Source of the DNA: Loktanella sp. M215
Lineage (GTDB): Bacteria > Pseudomonadota > Alphaproteobacteria > Rhodobacterales > Rhodobacteraceae
DNA: 64,000 nt
NCBI RefSeq assembly: GCF_021735925.1
Contig: NZ_WMEA01000008.1
Span: 1-64,000, forward strand
Reading direction: 5' to 3'
Shown: piece after piece, positions 9,525 through 19,000 of the stretch
How positions within the stretch are numbered: position 1 is the stretch's first letter
How the letters are laid out: every line of letters begins with the position of its first letter
Made by a program: the position numbers and the translations under genes
Notes under the pieces: generated by a model
Told to the model about the DNA's origin: nothing
What the model saw: the letters and a program-made list of their open reading frames with translations, nothing else
Databases searched by the model: none

Positions 9525-10078
9525 AAGCCGTCGGCATCCTCGGCCTCGCCCTGCTGCTCGCCATCTGGGTCTGGCCGTGGGAGGGTTGGGTTGGCCTGTT
9601 CCCCGCCCACATGGTCCGCCACATGGGGCTGGTCGCCATCGCGGCCCCCCTGCTGGTGATCGGCTTTCCCAAGGCCACGCGCGTCTTCGCCATCTCGCCC
9701 CTCGCCGCCACGGTGTTCGAGTTCGTCACCGTCTGGGGCTTCCACCTGCCCGCCCTGCACGAAGGCGCCGCCTTCAGCACCCCTGCCTTCGTCGCGGAAC
9801 AGGCGCTGTTCCTGCTCGCTGGCCTTTGCGTCTGGGCCGGGTGCCTGCGCGGCGGCGGGCTCGCGGGCGCGGGTGGCCTCTTGCTGACCTCCATGCACAT
9901 GACTCTGCTGGGCGCGCTGCTGACGCTGGCCCCGCGCGTCCTCTACGTGCCGGGCTGCGTCGGATCGCTGGCAGAGCAACAGCTCGGCGGCATGATGATG
10001 CTGGCGATCGGCACACCGATCTATCTGGTCGCAGGCCTCTGGCTGACCGGCGGCGCTCTCAAGGAGGAAGCGGCATGA
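9521..10078 (+). CDS. ctaG: Cytochrome c oxidase assembly factor, CtaG (caa3_CtaG) family
   Basis: A 185-residue multi-pass membrane protein with about five helices. The early segment FPAHMVRHMGLVAIAAPLL matches the characteristic His-Met-rich helix of the caa3-type CtaG family, and later SMHMTLLGALL repeats the His/Met pattern, consistent with copper handling. This family is unrelated to the Cox11-type CtaG. It overlaps its neighbour at the ATGA, and its stop overlaps the start of the tri-haem cytochrome gene. It is expected to help insert copper or mature the oxidase. Confidence 0.8.
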   Translation: MKAVGILGLALLLAIWVWPWEGWVGLFPAHMVRHMGLVAIAAPLLVIGFPKATRVFAISPLAATVFEFVTVWGFHLPALHEGAAFSTPAFVAEQALFLLAGLCVWAGCLRGGGLAGAGGLLLTSMHMTLLGALLTLAPRVLYVPGCVGSLAEQQLGGMMMLAIGTPIYLVAGLWLTGGALKEEAA

Positions 10079-11136
10079 AACGCGTTCTGCAGACCCTCGC
10101 CGTGCTGGCAGTGCTGGGCATCCTCGGCGGGTCCGCCGTGGTGTTCGGCGGGCTTTACAACGTCTCGGCCCGGCTAGGACATTTCCCCGGCGTGCCATTT
10201 ATCCTGCACACGACCTTCAACAATTCGGTCAAGCGCCGCGCCCCCGCCGAAAGCGCCGTTCCCGATCTGGACGCCGAAGGGATGGTTGCCCTCGGGGCCA
10301 AGCACTTCGACGGCGGCTGCAAGGTCTGCCACGCCGCCCCGGGGCAAGAGCGTTGGGCAATCCCCACCGTCATGGTCCCCGCACCGCCCCACATCACCGA
10401 AGCGGTGCAGGACTGGCACCCAAACGAGCTGCACTGGATCGTCGACGAAGGCGTCAAGATGTCCGGCATGCCCTACTGGCCCGCCACGCGAACCGACGAC
10501 ATCTGGCCCGTCGTGGCCTTTCTCGACGCGGTGCAGGACGGCATGACCGGCCAGACCTACGCCGACCTGACAGCACACCCGGCACGGCCCGAGGGCGCAC
10601 CGGATGCCCTGCCCTACTGCGCCATGTGCCACACCAACAGCGGACGCAGCGACAACCCGTTGATCCCGCGCCTCGACATCCAGCCGCAGGCCTACCTCGA
10701 ACAGACGCTGCTGGCCTACGCGGACGGCAGCCGCAACAGCGGCATCATGCACGTCGCCGCCTCTCGCGTGACGCAAGCCGACCTGATGGAACTGGCCGCA
10801 TGGTTCGGATCACAGGACGCGGCCCCTACGACGACAAGCGAGGTCACCGACCGCGATATGATCGCGCGGGGTGCTGCACTGGCGATGCAGGGCACCCGCG
10901 ACGTGCCCGCCTGCACCTCCTGCCACGGCCCCAAGGCCGGTCCCCGCGCCGCCGACTTTCCGCGTCTGGCGGGGCAAAGCGTCACCTTCCTGTCCGAACA
11001 GCTGCACCTTTGGCGCGACGGCACGCGCGGCGGCGGGGCAAAGGCCAACCTGATGACCAAGGCCGCACAGGACCTGAGCGACGACGACATCGCCGCCCTC
11101 TCTGCCTGGTTCGCCGCACAGCCCGCGACCCGCTAG
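10075..11136 (+). CDS. Membrane-anchored tri-haem cytochrome c
   Basis: A 353-residue protein with an uncleaved N-terminal anchor (about residues 5-28) and three c-type haem sites: CKVCH (about 84), CAMCH (about 182) and CTSCH (about 281). The arrangement resembles cytochrome subunits of membrane dehydrogenases, each domain having a Met-containing segment after the haem motif. It has an excellent ribosome site (AAGGAGGAA) and overlaps ctaG by four bases. Located at the end of the oxidase operon, it is a good candidate for delivering electrons to the caa3 oxidase or linking it to a dehydrogenase. The partner is not encoded next to it. Confidence 0.88.
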   Translation: MKRVLQTLAVLAVLGILGGSAVVFGGLYNVSARLGHFPGVPFILHTTFNNSVKRRAPAESAVPDLDAEGMVALGAKHFDGGCKVCHAAPGQERWAIPTVMVPAPPHITEAVQDWHPNELHWIVDEGVKMSGMPYWPATRTDDIWPVVAFLDAVQDGMTGQTYADLTAHPARPEGAPDALPYCAMCHTNSGRSDNPLIPRLDIQPQAYLEQTLLAYADGSRNSGIMHVAASRVTQADLMELAAWFGSQDAAPTTTSEVTDRDMIARGAALAMQGTRDVPACTSCHGPKAGPRAADFPRLAGQSVTFLSEQLHLWRDGTRGGGAKANLMTKAAQDLSDDDIAALSAWFAAQPATR

Positions 11137-11253
11137 GGCATCTGCGCACCGACAGTCTGCGGCAAAGGGGCTTTTCGCGTGAGGCGCGACATGCCACTTT
11201 TCGTGCATGCGGCGCACCCTGCCGCGCCCCTCTGCCCGGAAAGGATGCCCGCC

Positions 11254-12216
11254 ATGAGCTGGAGCCCCACCCCCGACCCGACCCTCGGCGACCGCGACAG
11301 CGTCAACGCCGTCGACATCCTGATCGTCCCCCGCGCCGTCGATCTGGGAGAGATGACCGTCCGCCGCGCCCTGCCCTCGACCAAGCGGCAGATGGTCGGC
11401 CCCTTCATCTTCTTCGACCAGATGGGCCCGGCGGAATTCCTGACCGATCAGGGCATCGACGTGCGCCCGCATCCCCACATCAACCTCGCCACCCTGACCT
11501 ATCTGTTCGAGGGCGAGATCCTGCACCGCGACAGCCTCGGCACCGAACAGGCGATCAAACCCGGGGCCGTGAACTGGATGCGCGCCGGACGCGGCATCGT
11601 CCATTCCGAACGCACCAGCCCCGAACGCAAGCGCGACGGCCAGCGCCTGTTCGGCATCCAGACCTGGATGGCCCTGCCAGAGGACCGCGAGGAGGACGAC
11701 CCCGCCTTCCTGCACCACGGTCGCGACAGCCTGCCCCACATCGATGCCGACGGCGTCACCGCCCGCCTGATCGCCGGGCAGGCCTTCGGCGAAACCTCGC
11801 CGCTGGTCACCGCCTCCGACACGCTCTACGCCGACGTGGCCCTCGCCGCGGGGCGGTCCATGCCGATCGACCCTACGACCGAAGAATGCGCGATCTACAC
11901 CATATCGGGCGAGATCAGCATCGCCGGCGACACCTTCGGCCCGGCGCAACTGCTGGTCCTGCACCCCGGCGACCGGATCACCGTGCGCGCAGGCTCCGAC
12001 GCCCGCTTCATGCTGTTCGGCGGCGCGCCGATGGGGGCACCGCGCTACATCTGGTGGAATTTCGTCTCCTCCCGGCTCGAGCGGATTGAGGCCGCCAAGG
12101 AGGAATGGGCGCGCGGCCGCTTCGACACCGTGCCGGGAGACGAGGCCGATTTCATTCCTTTGCCCGAAGACATCGGCAAGCCGCGCAAGGCGCAGGGCGG
12201 GGTATCCTACCCCTGA
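11254..12216 (+). CDS. Pirin family protein
   Basis: A 320-residue bicupin. The N-terminal cupin holds the pirin metal ligands in HPHINLATLTYLFEGE and the segment MRAGRGIVHSE; the C-terminal cupin ends with APRYIWWNFVSS, a typical pirin signature. Pirins bind iron and some act as quercetinases or as transcription cofactors; no specific role can be assigned here. I placed the start at ATG 11254, with GGAAAGG nine bases upstream; ATG 11245 is also possible. It is 117 bases past the cytochrome gene and 117 bases before the amidohydrolase start. Confidence 0.88.
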   Translation: MSWSPTPDPTLGDRDSVNAVDILIVPRAVDLGEMTVRRALPSTKRQMVGPFIFFDQMGPAEFLTDQGIDVRPHPHINLATLTYLFEGEILHRDSLGTEQAIKPGAVNWMRAGRGIVHSERTSPERKRDGQRLFGIQTWMALPEDREEDDPAFLHHGRDSLPHIDADGVTARLIAGQAFGETSPLVTASDTLYADVALAAGRSMPIDPTTEECAIYTISGEISIAGDTFGPAQLLVLHPGDRITVRAGSDARFMLFGGAPMGAPRYIWWNFVSSRLERIEAAKEEWARGRFDTVPGDEADFIPLPEDIGKPRKAQGGVSYP

Positions 12217-12333
12217 TCGCTGATGCTGCGAGCCGGGCTGGCATCCCGGCCCGACCTGCCGCATGATCGAGCCATGACGGCCCCACACGGACGGGACCGC
12301 CCCCCGTCTTTGCAAGCCTACAGGATGCACCCC

Positions 12334-13749
12334 ATGCAGAACGAAAACCCGATCTGGCCGCTGGTCGATGCCCGAGCGGCAGAGTTCACCGGCCTCGCCG
12401 ACCGCGTGTTCGATACGCCCGAACTGGCCTATACCGAAACGCGGTCCTGCGCCGAACACACTGCCATGCTGAAACAGCAGGGCTTTCGCGTGACCGAAAA
12501 CGTCGCCGGCATCCCGACCGCCGTCATGGGCGAAGCCGGCGAAGGCGGCCCGATCATCGCGATCCTCGGCGAATACGACGCCCTGCCCGGCCTGTCGCAA
12601 CAGCCCGGTATCGCCACGCCCCAGCAAATCAACGACACCGGATTTGGCCACGGCTGCGGGCACAACCTGCTCGGATCCGCCGCCCTCTCTGCCGCCACCG
12701 CCGTCAAGGACTGGCTGGAGGCGGAAGGCATCAAGGGCCGCATCCGCTACTACGGTTGCCCGGCCGAGGAAGGCGGCGCCGCCAAGACCTACATGGTGCG
12801 CGACGGCTGGTTCGACGATGTCGACATCGCGATCACATGGCACCCCGGCGCCTACAGCGCCGTGGACGACATGCGCTCGCTCGCCAACACACGCATTGAT
12901 TTCACCTTCACCGGCAAGGCCGCCCATGCGGCGGGCGCGCCGGAACTGGGCCGCTCTGCCCTCGATTCCGTCGAACTGATGAACATCGGCGTGAACTACC
13001 TGCGCGAACACATGCCCGATCAGGCGCGGGTGCACTACGCCTACCTCGACGCGGGCGGCGTGGCCCCCAACGTCGTGCAGGCCCGCGCCACCGTCCGCCA
13101 CCTGATCCGCAGCCCCGACCTGCAGGGCCTCGCAGACCTCGTGAAACGCGTGCGCGACATCGCGGACGGCGCGGCGCTGATGTCCGGCACGCAGGTCACC
13201 TCCCGCGTCTTCTCTGCCGTCTCCAACCTGCTGGAAAACCGCCCCCTGTCGCAGGCCATGCAGGCAGAGTTCGACGCCCTCGGCCCCGTCCCCTTCGACG
13301 CCGCCGACCACGCCTACGCGGCCCAGATCCGGGAAACGCTGTCCCGCGAGGATATCGCCGACACCTTCCGCAGCGTCGCACAACGGCCCGACTACGACCT
13401 TGTCCTGTTTGATACCGTTGCCCCGCTCGACCGACCGTTTACCGGCGGCATGGGCTCGACCGACGTGGGCGACGTCAGCTGGGCCGTGCCCACCGTGCAG
13501 GCCCGCGTCGCCACCTGTGCCGTGGGCACCGCGCTGCATTCATGGCAGCAGACCGCACAGGGCAAGGCCCCCGCCGCCCACAAAGGGATGCTGCACGCGG
13601 CCAAGGTCATGGCCGCCACCGCGCGCCGTGCCATGACGGACGACGTCCTGCGCGCCGCAGCACAAAAGGCGCACGCGGACCATCTGGCGGATTTCCCCTA
13701 CACCTGCCCGATCCCGGCAGAAACGAAACCGCCCATCGCCGCCGAATGA
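12334..13749 (+). CDS. M20-family amidohydrolase (AbgB-like)
   Basis: A 471-residue metallopeptidase-fold enzyme. Metal-binding motifs include GHGCGHNLLGS (about residue 108) and the catalytic acidic pair in PAEEGG (about 145), then a dimerisation domain with FTGKAAHAAG. Overall it matches the AbgB branch, which hydrolyses p-aminobenzoyl-glutamate or other N-acyl amino acids; the exact substrate is unknown. The start at ATG 12334 gives a normal family N-terminus; longer starts (12325 or 12223) run through sequence with no family similarity. It appears to be a single-gene unit, followed by a GC-rich hairpin at 13757-13782. Confidence 0.87.
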   Translation: MQNENPIWPLVDARAAEFTGLADRVFDTPELAYTETRSCAEHTAMLKQQGFRVTENVAGIPTAVMGEAGEGGPIIAILGEYDALPGLSQQPGIATPQQINDTGFGHGCGHNLLGSAALSAATAVKDWLEAEGIKGRIRYYGCPAEEGGAAKTYMVRDGWFDDVDIAITWHPGAYSAVDDMRSLANTRIDFTFTGKAAHAAGAPELGRSALDSVELMNIGVNYLREHMPDQARVHYAYLDAGGVAPNVVQARATVRHLIRSPDLQGLADLVKRVRDIADGAALMSGTQVTSRVFSAVSNLLENRPLSQAMQAEFDALGPVPFDAADHAYAAQIRETLSREDIADTFRSVAQRPDYDLVLFDTVAPLDRPFTGGMGSTDVGDVSWAVPTVQARVATCAVGTALHSWQQTAQGKAPAAHKGMLHAAKVMAATARRAMTDDVLRAAAQKAHADHLADFPYTCPIPAETKPPIAAE

Positions 13750-13756
13750 TGCGCAA

Positions 13757-13782
13757 ACCCGCTGCCCCACAGGGCGGCGGGT
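13757..13782 (+). terminator. Hairpin after the amidohydrolase gene
   Basis: An 11-bp stem (ACCCGCTGCCC paired with GGGCGGCGGGT, one G-U pair in RNA) closes a four-base CACA loop eight bases past the stop. No T-run follows, so it is only a candidate terminator between this gene and the convergent pbpC. Confidence 0.4.
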
Positions 13783-13957
13783 CCGGTCCTCTCGCGCCCA
13801 GCACCGCACTCGGCCGCCCCGCCATTTGCGCCATGCTGTCGACCATCCGCCGTTCGCAGTAAATCATGCTCTCGCACACCATGCAGTCGGCGATGGTCCG
13901 CACCACAAAGGGCCGGCGCGTCGGCTTGCCCCGGCCCCCCGGTTGCGTATGCCGCCC

Positions 13958-16003
13958 TCATGGGCGCAGATTGATCTGCACACTCGCGGACGCGCCTGCG
14001 GCATCGACAACCGTGACCTGTGCAAATCCGGGGCCGGGCAGCAAGACCTCTGCGCCGCGCGCGCCAGGCGCACCGTTCACGAGGATCGTATAGGGCGGCA
14101 CCCCGCCTCGCAGCTTGACCGGCACCTGCAGGTCCGGGGCCGCGATCTCAGCCCCATCGGGCGGATAGATCACGCGCAAAGGGTCCAAGGGGGCCGCCGC
14201 CGGGGCACTGACCTCGCCCGCCGGCACGAAGCGGCGCAGCGCGGCTGGCAGTGCCGCGTTCGCCACGGTCAGCGTTCCGGGCGGTGGCGGCGCAAGCGGC
14301 ACGTCCGGCAAGGCCGCGAAGATGTCGAACAGCACGGGTGCGGCCAGATCGCCGCCAAAGGCACCCGGCACCGGGGTCCCGTCCGGCCGCCCCAGCCAGA
14401 CCGCCGCCACATGCGCGCCGTCAAAGCCAACCGCCAGCGCATCGCGGTTGCCATAGCTGGTGCCGGTCTTGTAGGCGATGCGCCCGCCCCGCGCGCCCGG
14501 CGGCGGCGGCAATTGCGACAGGATGTGACCGACCTGCCAGGCGGCAACGGGTCCGAACATCGCGACTCCGGTCGAGGCGCCCTGCCCCGGCAGCGCCGAC
14601 AACTTCACCCCCTGCCCTCCCCTTGCCAGTGCTGCATAGGCCTGCGCCAGATCCTGCAACGTGACCCCGGCCCCGCCCAGCACGACCGCCAGTCCCGGCG
14701 CACCCTGCGGCACCACCAGCGGCACGCCCGCCCGCGCCAGCGCCTGCACGATCCGGGCAGGCCCCAGCGCCGCGGCCACCCTGACCACCGGAATGTTCAG
14801 CGACAAGATCAGCGCCCGCCGGATCGACAGCGTGCCGCGAAACATGTTGTCGAAATTCTGCGGTTGCCAAGTGCCAAAAACGGTCGGCCGATCCTCGATC
14901 AGGGTCTCCGGATGCGCCAGCCCGTCATCGAAGGCCAGCCCGTAGACAAAGGGCTTCAGCGTCGACCCGGGCGAGCGCAGGACCAGCGTCATGTCCACGA
15001 ATCCCGCGCGCCCGGTATCCGTCCACGCCGCCGTCCCGACAGAGGCGCGGATCGCCCCACTGTGAATATCCGCCACGACAATCGCTGCCGAGAGAGCGCC
15101 CCCGCGCCGGTCCACGGCCTGCGCGGCCAGCGCCTCGGCCCGGCGCTGCAGGGCCGCGTCGATCGTCGTCTCGATTCGCAGCGCCCCCGGCAGACTGCGG
15201 TGCAACCGCGCCGCCAGCAAGGGGGCCAGCGCCGGAAACGGCCGGCGCAGTGTGGGCAAGGGTTCCCCCATCGCCGCCGTCGCGGCCTGTGCTGTCAGCA
15301 CGCCGGTGGCCGCCGCCCGCCGCAGGACCCGGTCCCTGGCGGCCCGCGCGGCAGCCGGGAACCGGTCGGGCCTGCGCGCCTCTGGCGCCTGCGGCAACGC
15401 CACCAGCAAGGCCGCCTCTGCCGGCGTCAACCGGCGCGGGTCCTTGCCGAACCACGTCAGGCTCGCCGCCCGCACGCCCTCGATGTTGCCGCCATAGGGT
15501 GCCCGCCGCAGATACAGATTGAGGATCGCGTCCTTTCCCAGCCGCCGCTCCAACGCCAGCGCCAGCCGGACCTGACGCCCCTTGCCCGCCCATGTGCCGG
15601 TCGTCCCGTCCTCCAGCAACCGCGCGACCTGCATCGTCAGGGTCGAGGCGCCGGACACCACGTGCCCGCCCCGCACCGCCTGCACCCCGGCCCGCAACAC
15701 CGCCCGGGCATCGACGCCGCCGTGCGCGCGAAACCGGGCATCCTCCCACATCAGCAACAGGTCGACGAACAGCGGATCGACCGCCCCCGGATCCAACCGC
15801 CACCTGCCGTCGCCCACCTGAAACGCCCGCAGCAGGCTGCCGTCGCGGGCCAGAACCTCTGCCCCGACTGGGACCGCAAGGACTGGCAAAGGCGTCGCCG
15901 CGACGAAGGCGTCCAGCCGGTCGCGCCCCAGCGCCCCGCAAAACAGCACCAGCGCAAGCGAGGCGACCCACAGCGCCGCCAGACGGGGATCAGGGCGAGA
16001 CAC
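13958..16003 (-). CDS. pbpC: Penicillin-binding protein 1C (peptidoglycan glycosyltransferase/transpeptidase)
   Basis: A 681-residue class A penicillin-binding protein. After an N-terminal anchor it has a GT51 glycosyltransferase domain with the catalytic region EDARFRAHGGVD and GASTLTMQVARLL, then a transpeptidase domain with SxxK in SPGSTLKPFVYG and the KTGTS box, then a BiPBP_C-like beta domain. I chose GTG at 16003, preceded by GGAGGAG at six bases; an upstream ATG at 16060 lies inside the macroglobulin gene. It overlaps the end of that gene by 14 bases, so translation is likely coupled. The pairing with alpha-2-macroglobulin is widespread and is thought to couple cell-wall repair to protease trapping in the periplasm. 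Confidence 0.94.
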   Translation of the reverse strand: MSRPDPRLAALWVASLALVLFCGALGRDRLDAFVAATPLPVLAVPVGAEVLARDGSLLRAFQVGDGRWRLDPGAVDPLFVDLLLMWEDARFRAHGGVDARAVLRAGVQAVRGGHVVSGASTLTMQVARLLEDGTTGTWAGKGRQVRLALALERRLGKDAILNLYLRRAPYGGNIEGVRAASLTWFGKDPRRLTPAEAALLVALPQAPEARRPDRFPAAARAARDRVLRRAAATGVLTAQAATAAMGEPLPTLRRPFPALAPLLAARLHRSLPGALRIETTIDAALQRRAEALAAQAVDRRGGALSAAIVVADIHSGAIRASVGTAAWTDTGRAGFVDMTLVLRSPGSTLKPFVYGLAFDDGLAHPETLIEDRPTVFGTWQPQNFDNMFRGTLSIRRALILSLNIPVVRVAAALGPARIVQALARAGVPLVVPQGAPGLAVVLGGAGVTLQDLAQAYAALARGGQGVKLSALPGQGASTGVAMFGPVAAWQVGHILSQLPPPPGARGGRIAYKTGTSYGNRDALAVGFDGAHVAAVWLGRPDGTPVPGAFGGDLAAPVLFDIFAALPDVPLAPPPPGTLTVANAALPAALRRFVPAGEVSAPAAAPLDPLRVIYPPDGAEIAAPDLQVPVKLRGGVPPYTILVNGAPGARGAEVLLPGPGFAQVTVVDAAGASASVQINLRP

Positions 16004-19000
16004 GCACCTCTCCTCCGTCGGACCAGCCGCGATAGGCGGGGCGATACATGTCCTCGACACTCGCCGCGGGATGCCGGAACACGCCCGGCGTCACCGCCCG
16101 CACCAGATAGGCCAGCCGGAACGGATCGGACAGAGTCCAGGTCACGGCGGCGCTGAACCGGTCGGACAGAAACTGGCTCATCTCCGGCTCTGCCAGCGCA
16201 TCAAGCCAGTCCAGCCCGGCCACATCGCCCGCCCGCAGCAGGTGCGGATTGTCGATCTCGAATCCCGCCGGCAGCGGATCGGTCACCATCAGTCGCCCGC
16301 CCGCGTCATCCGTCGCACTGAACGGCGTCACCGTAACGACGACAGCCAGCCGCGTCCCCAGCGGCACGGTGGACACATCGACCGGCTGCCCCTCCAGATC
16401 GTAGTAGGCCCGACTGATAGCATAGCCGTTGCCCCCCGCCGCGGGCGGGTCCAGCGGCGGGCCAAGTGCAGTCAGCGTCACCTCCGTCGCCACGGCACCC
16501 TCGTTCGTCACGCTGCGCGCCAAGGGATCAAGCGTCGCCACGACGCCCCCCAGCGCCAGCCCGTCAACCGACAGTGACGGGCTGCCCTGCCCCAAGGCCT
16601 GCGCCGCCAGCACGGTCCAGACCGACTCCTGCGTCGAAAGACCCGCACCCTCCGCCGTCCGCGCCGCGATCTGCGACGCCAGCGCGCGGGTTTCCGCTCC
16701 GGTGTCGATCACCGTCGACCCGGCTTGCGTCGCGGCGGCCAGCACGGCGGCGCGGTCCCGCAAAAGGCTGCCGTAATCGCGGCGGAACACCCGTTGGTCG
16801 TCCGTGCCTTGCGCCAGCAGATCGCGCGCCTGTGCGAACATCCGGTCAGCGCGCGGCTGATCGCCAAGCGTCGCCAGCGCCTCGCCGATCTGCGCGGCCG
16901 CCATCGGGGTGGCGAAACTCTCTGCCGCCGCATCGGCGTCATAGCGCAGATCACCGATCCGCGCCGCCCGCTCGCGCGCCAGCACGACACTGGCATAGGC
17001 AAGCGCCGCGTTTTCACCGGGGTCCGCATAGGCCGGATCGGTGGCATAATTCACCTGATTGACCAGATTGCCGATCGCCGCCTGAAACGGCTGATCCGGC
17101 ACGGCAAAGCCCGCCGACCGCGCCCGTGACAGAAAATCCGTGGCATAGGCATCCAGCCAGAAATCCCCCGCCCCCGGCCCCCACAGCCCGAAGGCCCCCT
17201 CTGCCGTCTGTCGCGTCAGGATCGCGGTGATCGCATCCTGCACGGCCTTTTCCGTATCCTGATCGCCACGCCCGCCCACCTGCGCCGACAGGTCCGGCAC
17301 ATAAAGTAACGGCATCGCGACAGAGGCGAGCTGTTCCGTGCAGCCATAAGGATAGCGCGCCAAGCGTCCCAGCGCGCCCGCCACGTCGAGCGCCGCAAAG
17401 GGTCCCGCCGTCGCGGTCAGCCGCGCGCCGGTGCCAAGCCCCGCCATCAGGGCGGGGTCGATGGGCGCCGTCTCTCCCGGTGCCAAAGTCAAACGAGCCG
17501 TGCGAAAAACGTCGGGTTCGGCCAGCGACACGGGGATCGCAATTTCTTTCGTCACCACATCGCCCGCCGGCGTCGTCAGGCTGAACCGCAGCAGGCCCGT
17601 TCCCGCGTCCTCATCGGCCCGCACAGGCAGGCTGACCGTCGTGCTGCCGCTCTCGGCGACCTCCACTGTCGCTGGCAGCGCGCCTGGGTTCAGCCCGACA
17701 TCACCCGCATCCGCCACGGACAGGCCGACATCGCCCACCGGCCCCGTCACATGGGTCAGCGCCAGCGACACCTGCCCCGTATCACCCGGCGACAGGAACC
17801 GCGGCGCGGTCACGACCATCACGACGGGGTCGCGGATCGTGGCAACCGCCGTGGCCTGCCCCACAGCCCCCGCCGACCAGGCCACGGCCATCACCTGCAC
17901 CGACCCGATGAAATCCGGCACCGGCACGTCCAGCGTCGCCGTGCCGTCCGCGCCCAAGGTCACCGGCCCCGAAAACCAGCTCATCAGCGCCTCGGTCGGT
18001 GGCGGGGCCTGTGTTCCCATCGCCCCGCCCGCGTCGCCACCGCTGCGCACCACGCCGTCGGGCGCGTCCGTCGGCAGGATCAGCCGCCCGTAAAGATCGC
18101 GCAACCCCACGCCCAGACGGCGCTGGCCAAAGTAGTGCTCCATCGGATCGGGCGCCTTGAACCCCGTCAGGTTCAGGATGCCCTGATCGACGACCGCGAC
18201 GGTGACATGCACGACGTCTCCCGCGGCCTGACCCGACACGCGCAAGCGCACCGGTAGGCTGCCGCGCGGCGCGATCGCGGACGGCACATCCATCAGCACC
18301 TGCAACGCCCGCGCACCCGGATCAACGGGCGCATAGGCCAGCCCCAGTGCCCGCACCCCACCCCGGTCGCCCGCAACATCGTCTAGGGGCCGCAACGCGC
18401 TGACGGTGACATAGCTGCCCGCACCCCAGTCATCGGTCACCGCCAGCGGGATCGTGTTTTCGCCCGCCGTCAGCGGCACGATCTTCAGCGCGCTAACCCG
18501 GTTCGACAGGACCGAGACGATGGCCACGGCATCCCGCTCTGCCGTCACATGCACCTGCGCCGTCTCGCCGCTGCGATAGGCCGCCTTGTCCAACGCCACG
18601 CGCAACCGGTCCGGCGTATCCGTCCCCGCTTGCGCCGCACCCCAACCGGCCTGAAACAGGACGGATGCGCCGGCGGCGCCCGTCCCTTCCACGACCAGCT
18701 CATACTGTCCCCAGTCCACCGGCACCGCGATCTCTCCGCTGCCCGCAAGCGCATCACCCGCCGCGACCTGCCTGCGCCGCGTCACCGGCTCCCAATTCCA
18801 GCGCCCGTCGATGGCGTACCATTGATAGTCCGTCTCGACCCGGTTCAGCACCCAGCGGACCGGCATCTGCACCGCGTTCAACGCCGCCCCAACCGCCACG
18901 ACAGCAAAGCGGGCCTCATCCCCGCTCGACACCGCATCGCCCGCGAACAGCGGCCTGATCCCGATCAGCGGCGCGGGCGGCAACACCAGCCGCGTCGCCA

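Noticed and set aside
10810..13539. Very long (over 900 codons) minus-strand open frame across cytochrome, pirin and amidohydrolase genes
   Set aside because: It spans three well-supported plus-strand genes and shows only shadow composition.
13607..13906. Minus-strand frame with CMVCESMIYC Cys pattern
   Set aside because: Most of it is antisense to the amidohydrolase end, and the Cys spacing matches no family I can name.
13826..16156. Long plus-strand open frame opposite pbpC
   Set aside because: Arg/Pro/Gln-rich shadow of the penicillin-binding protein; no ribosome site or domain.
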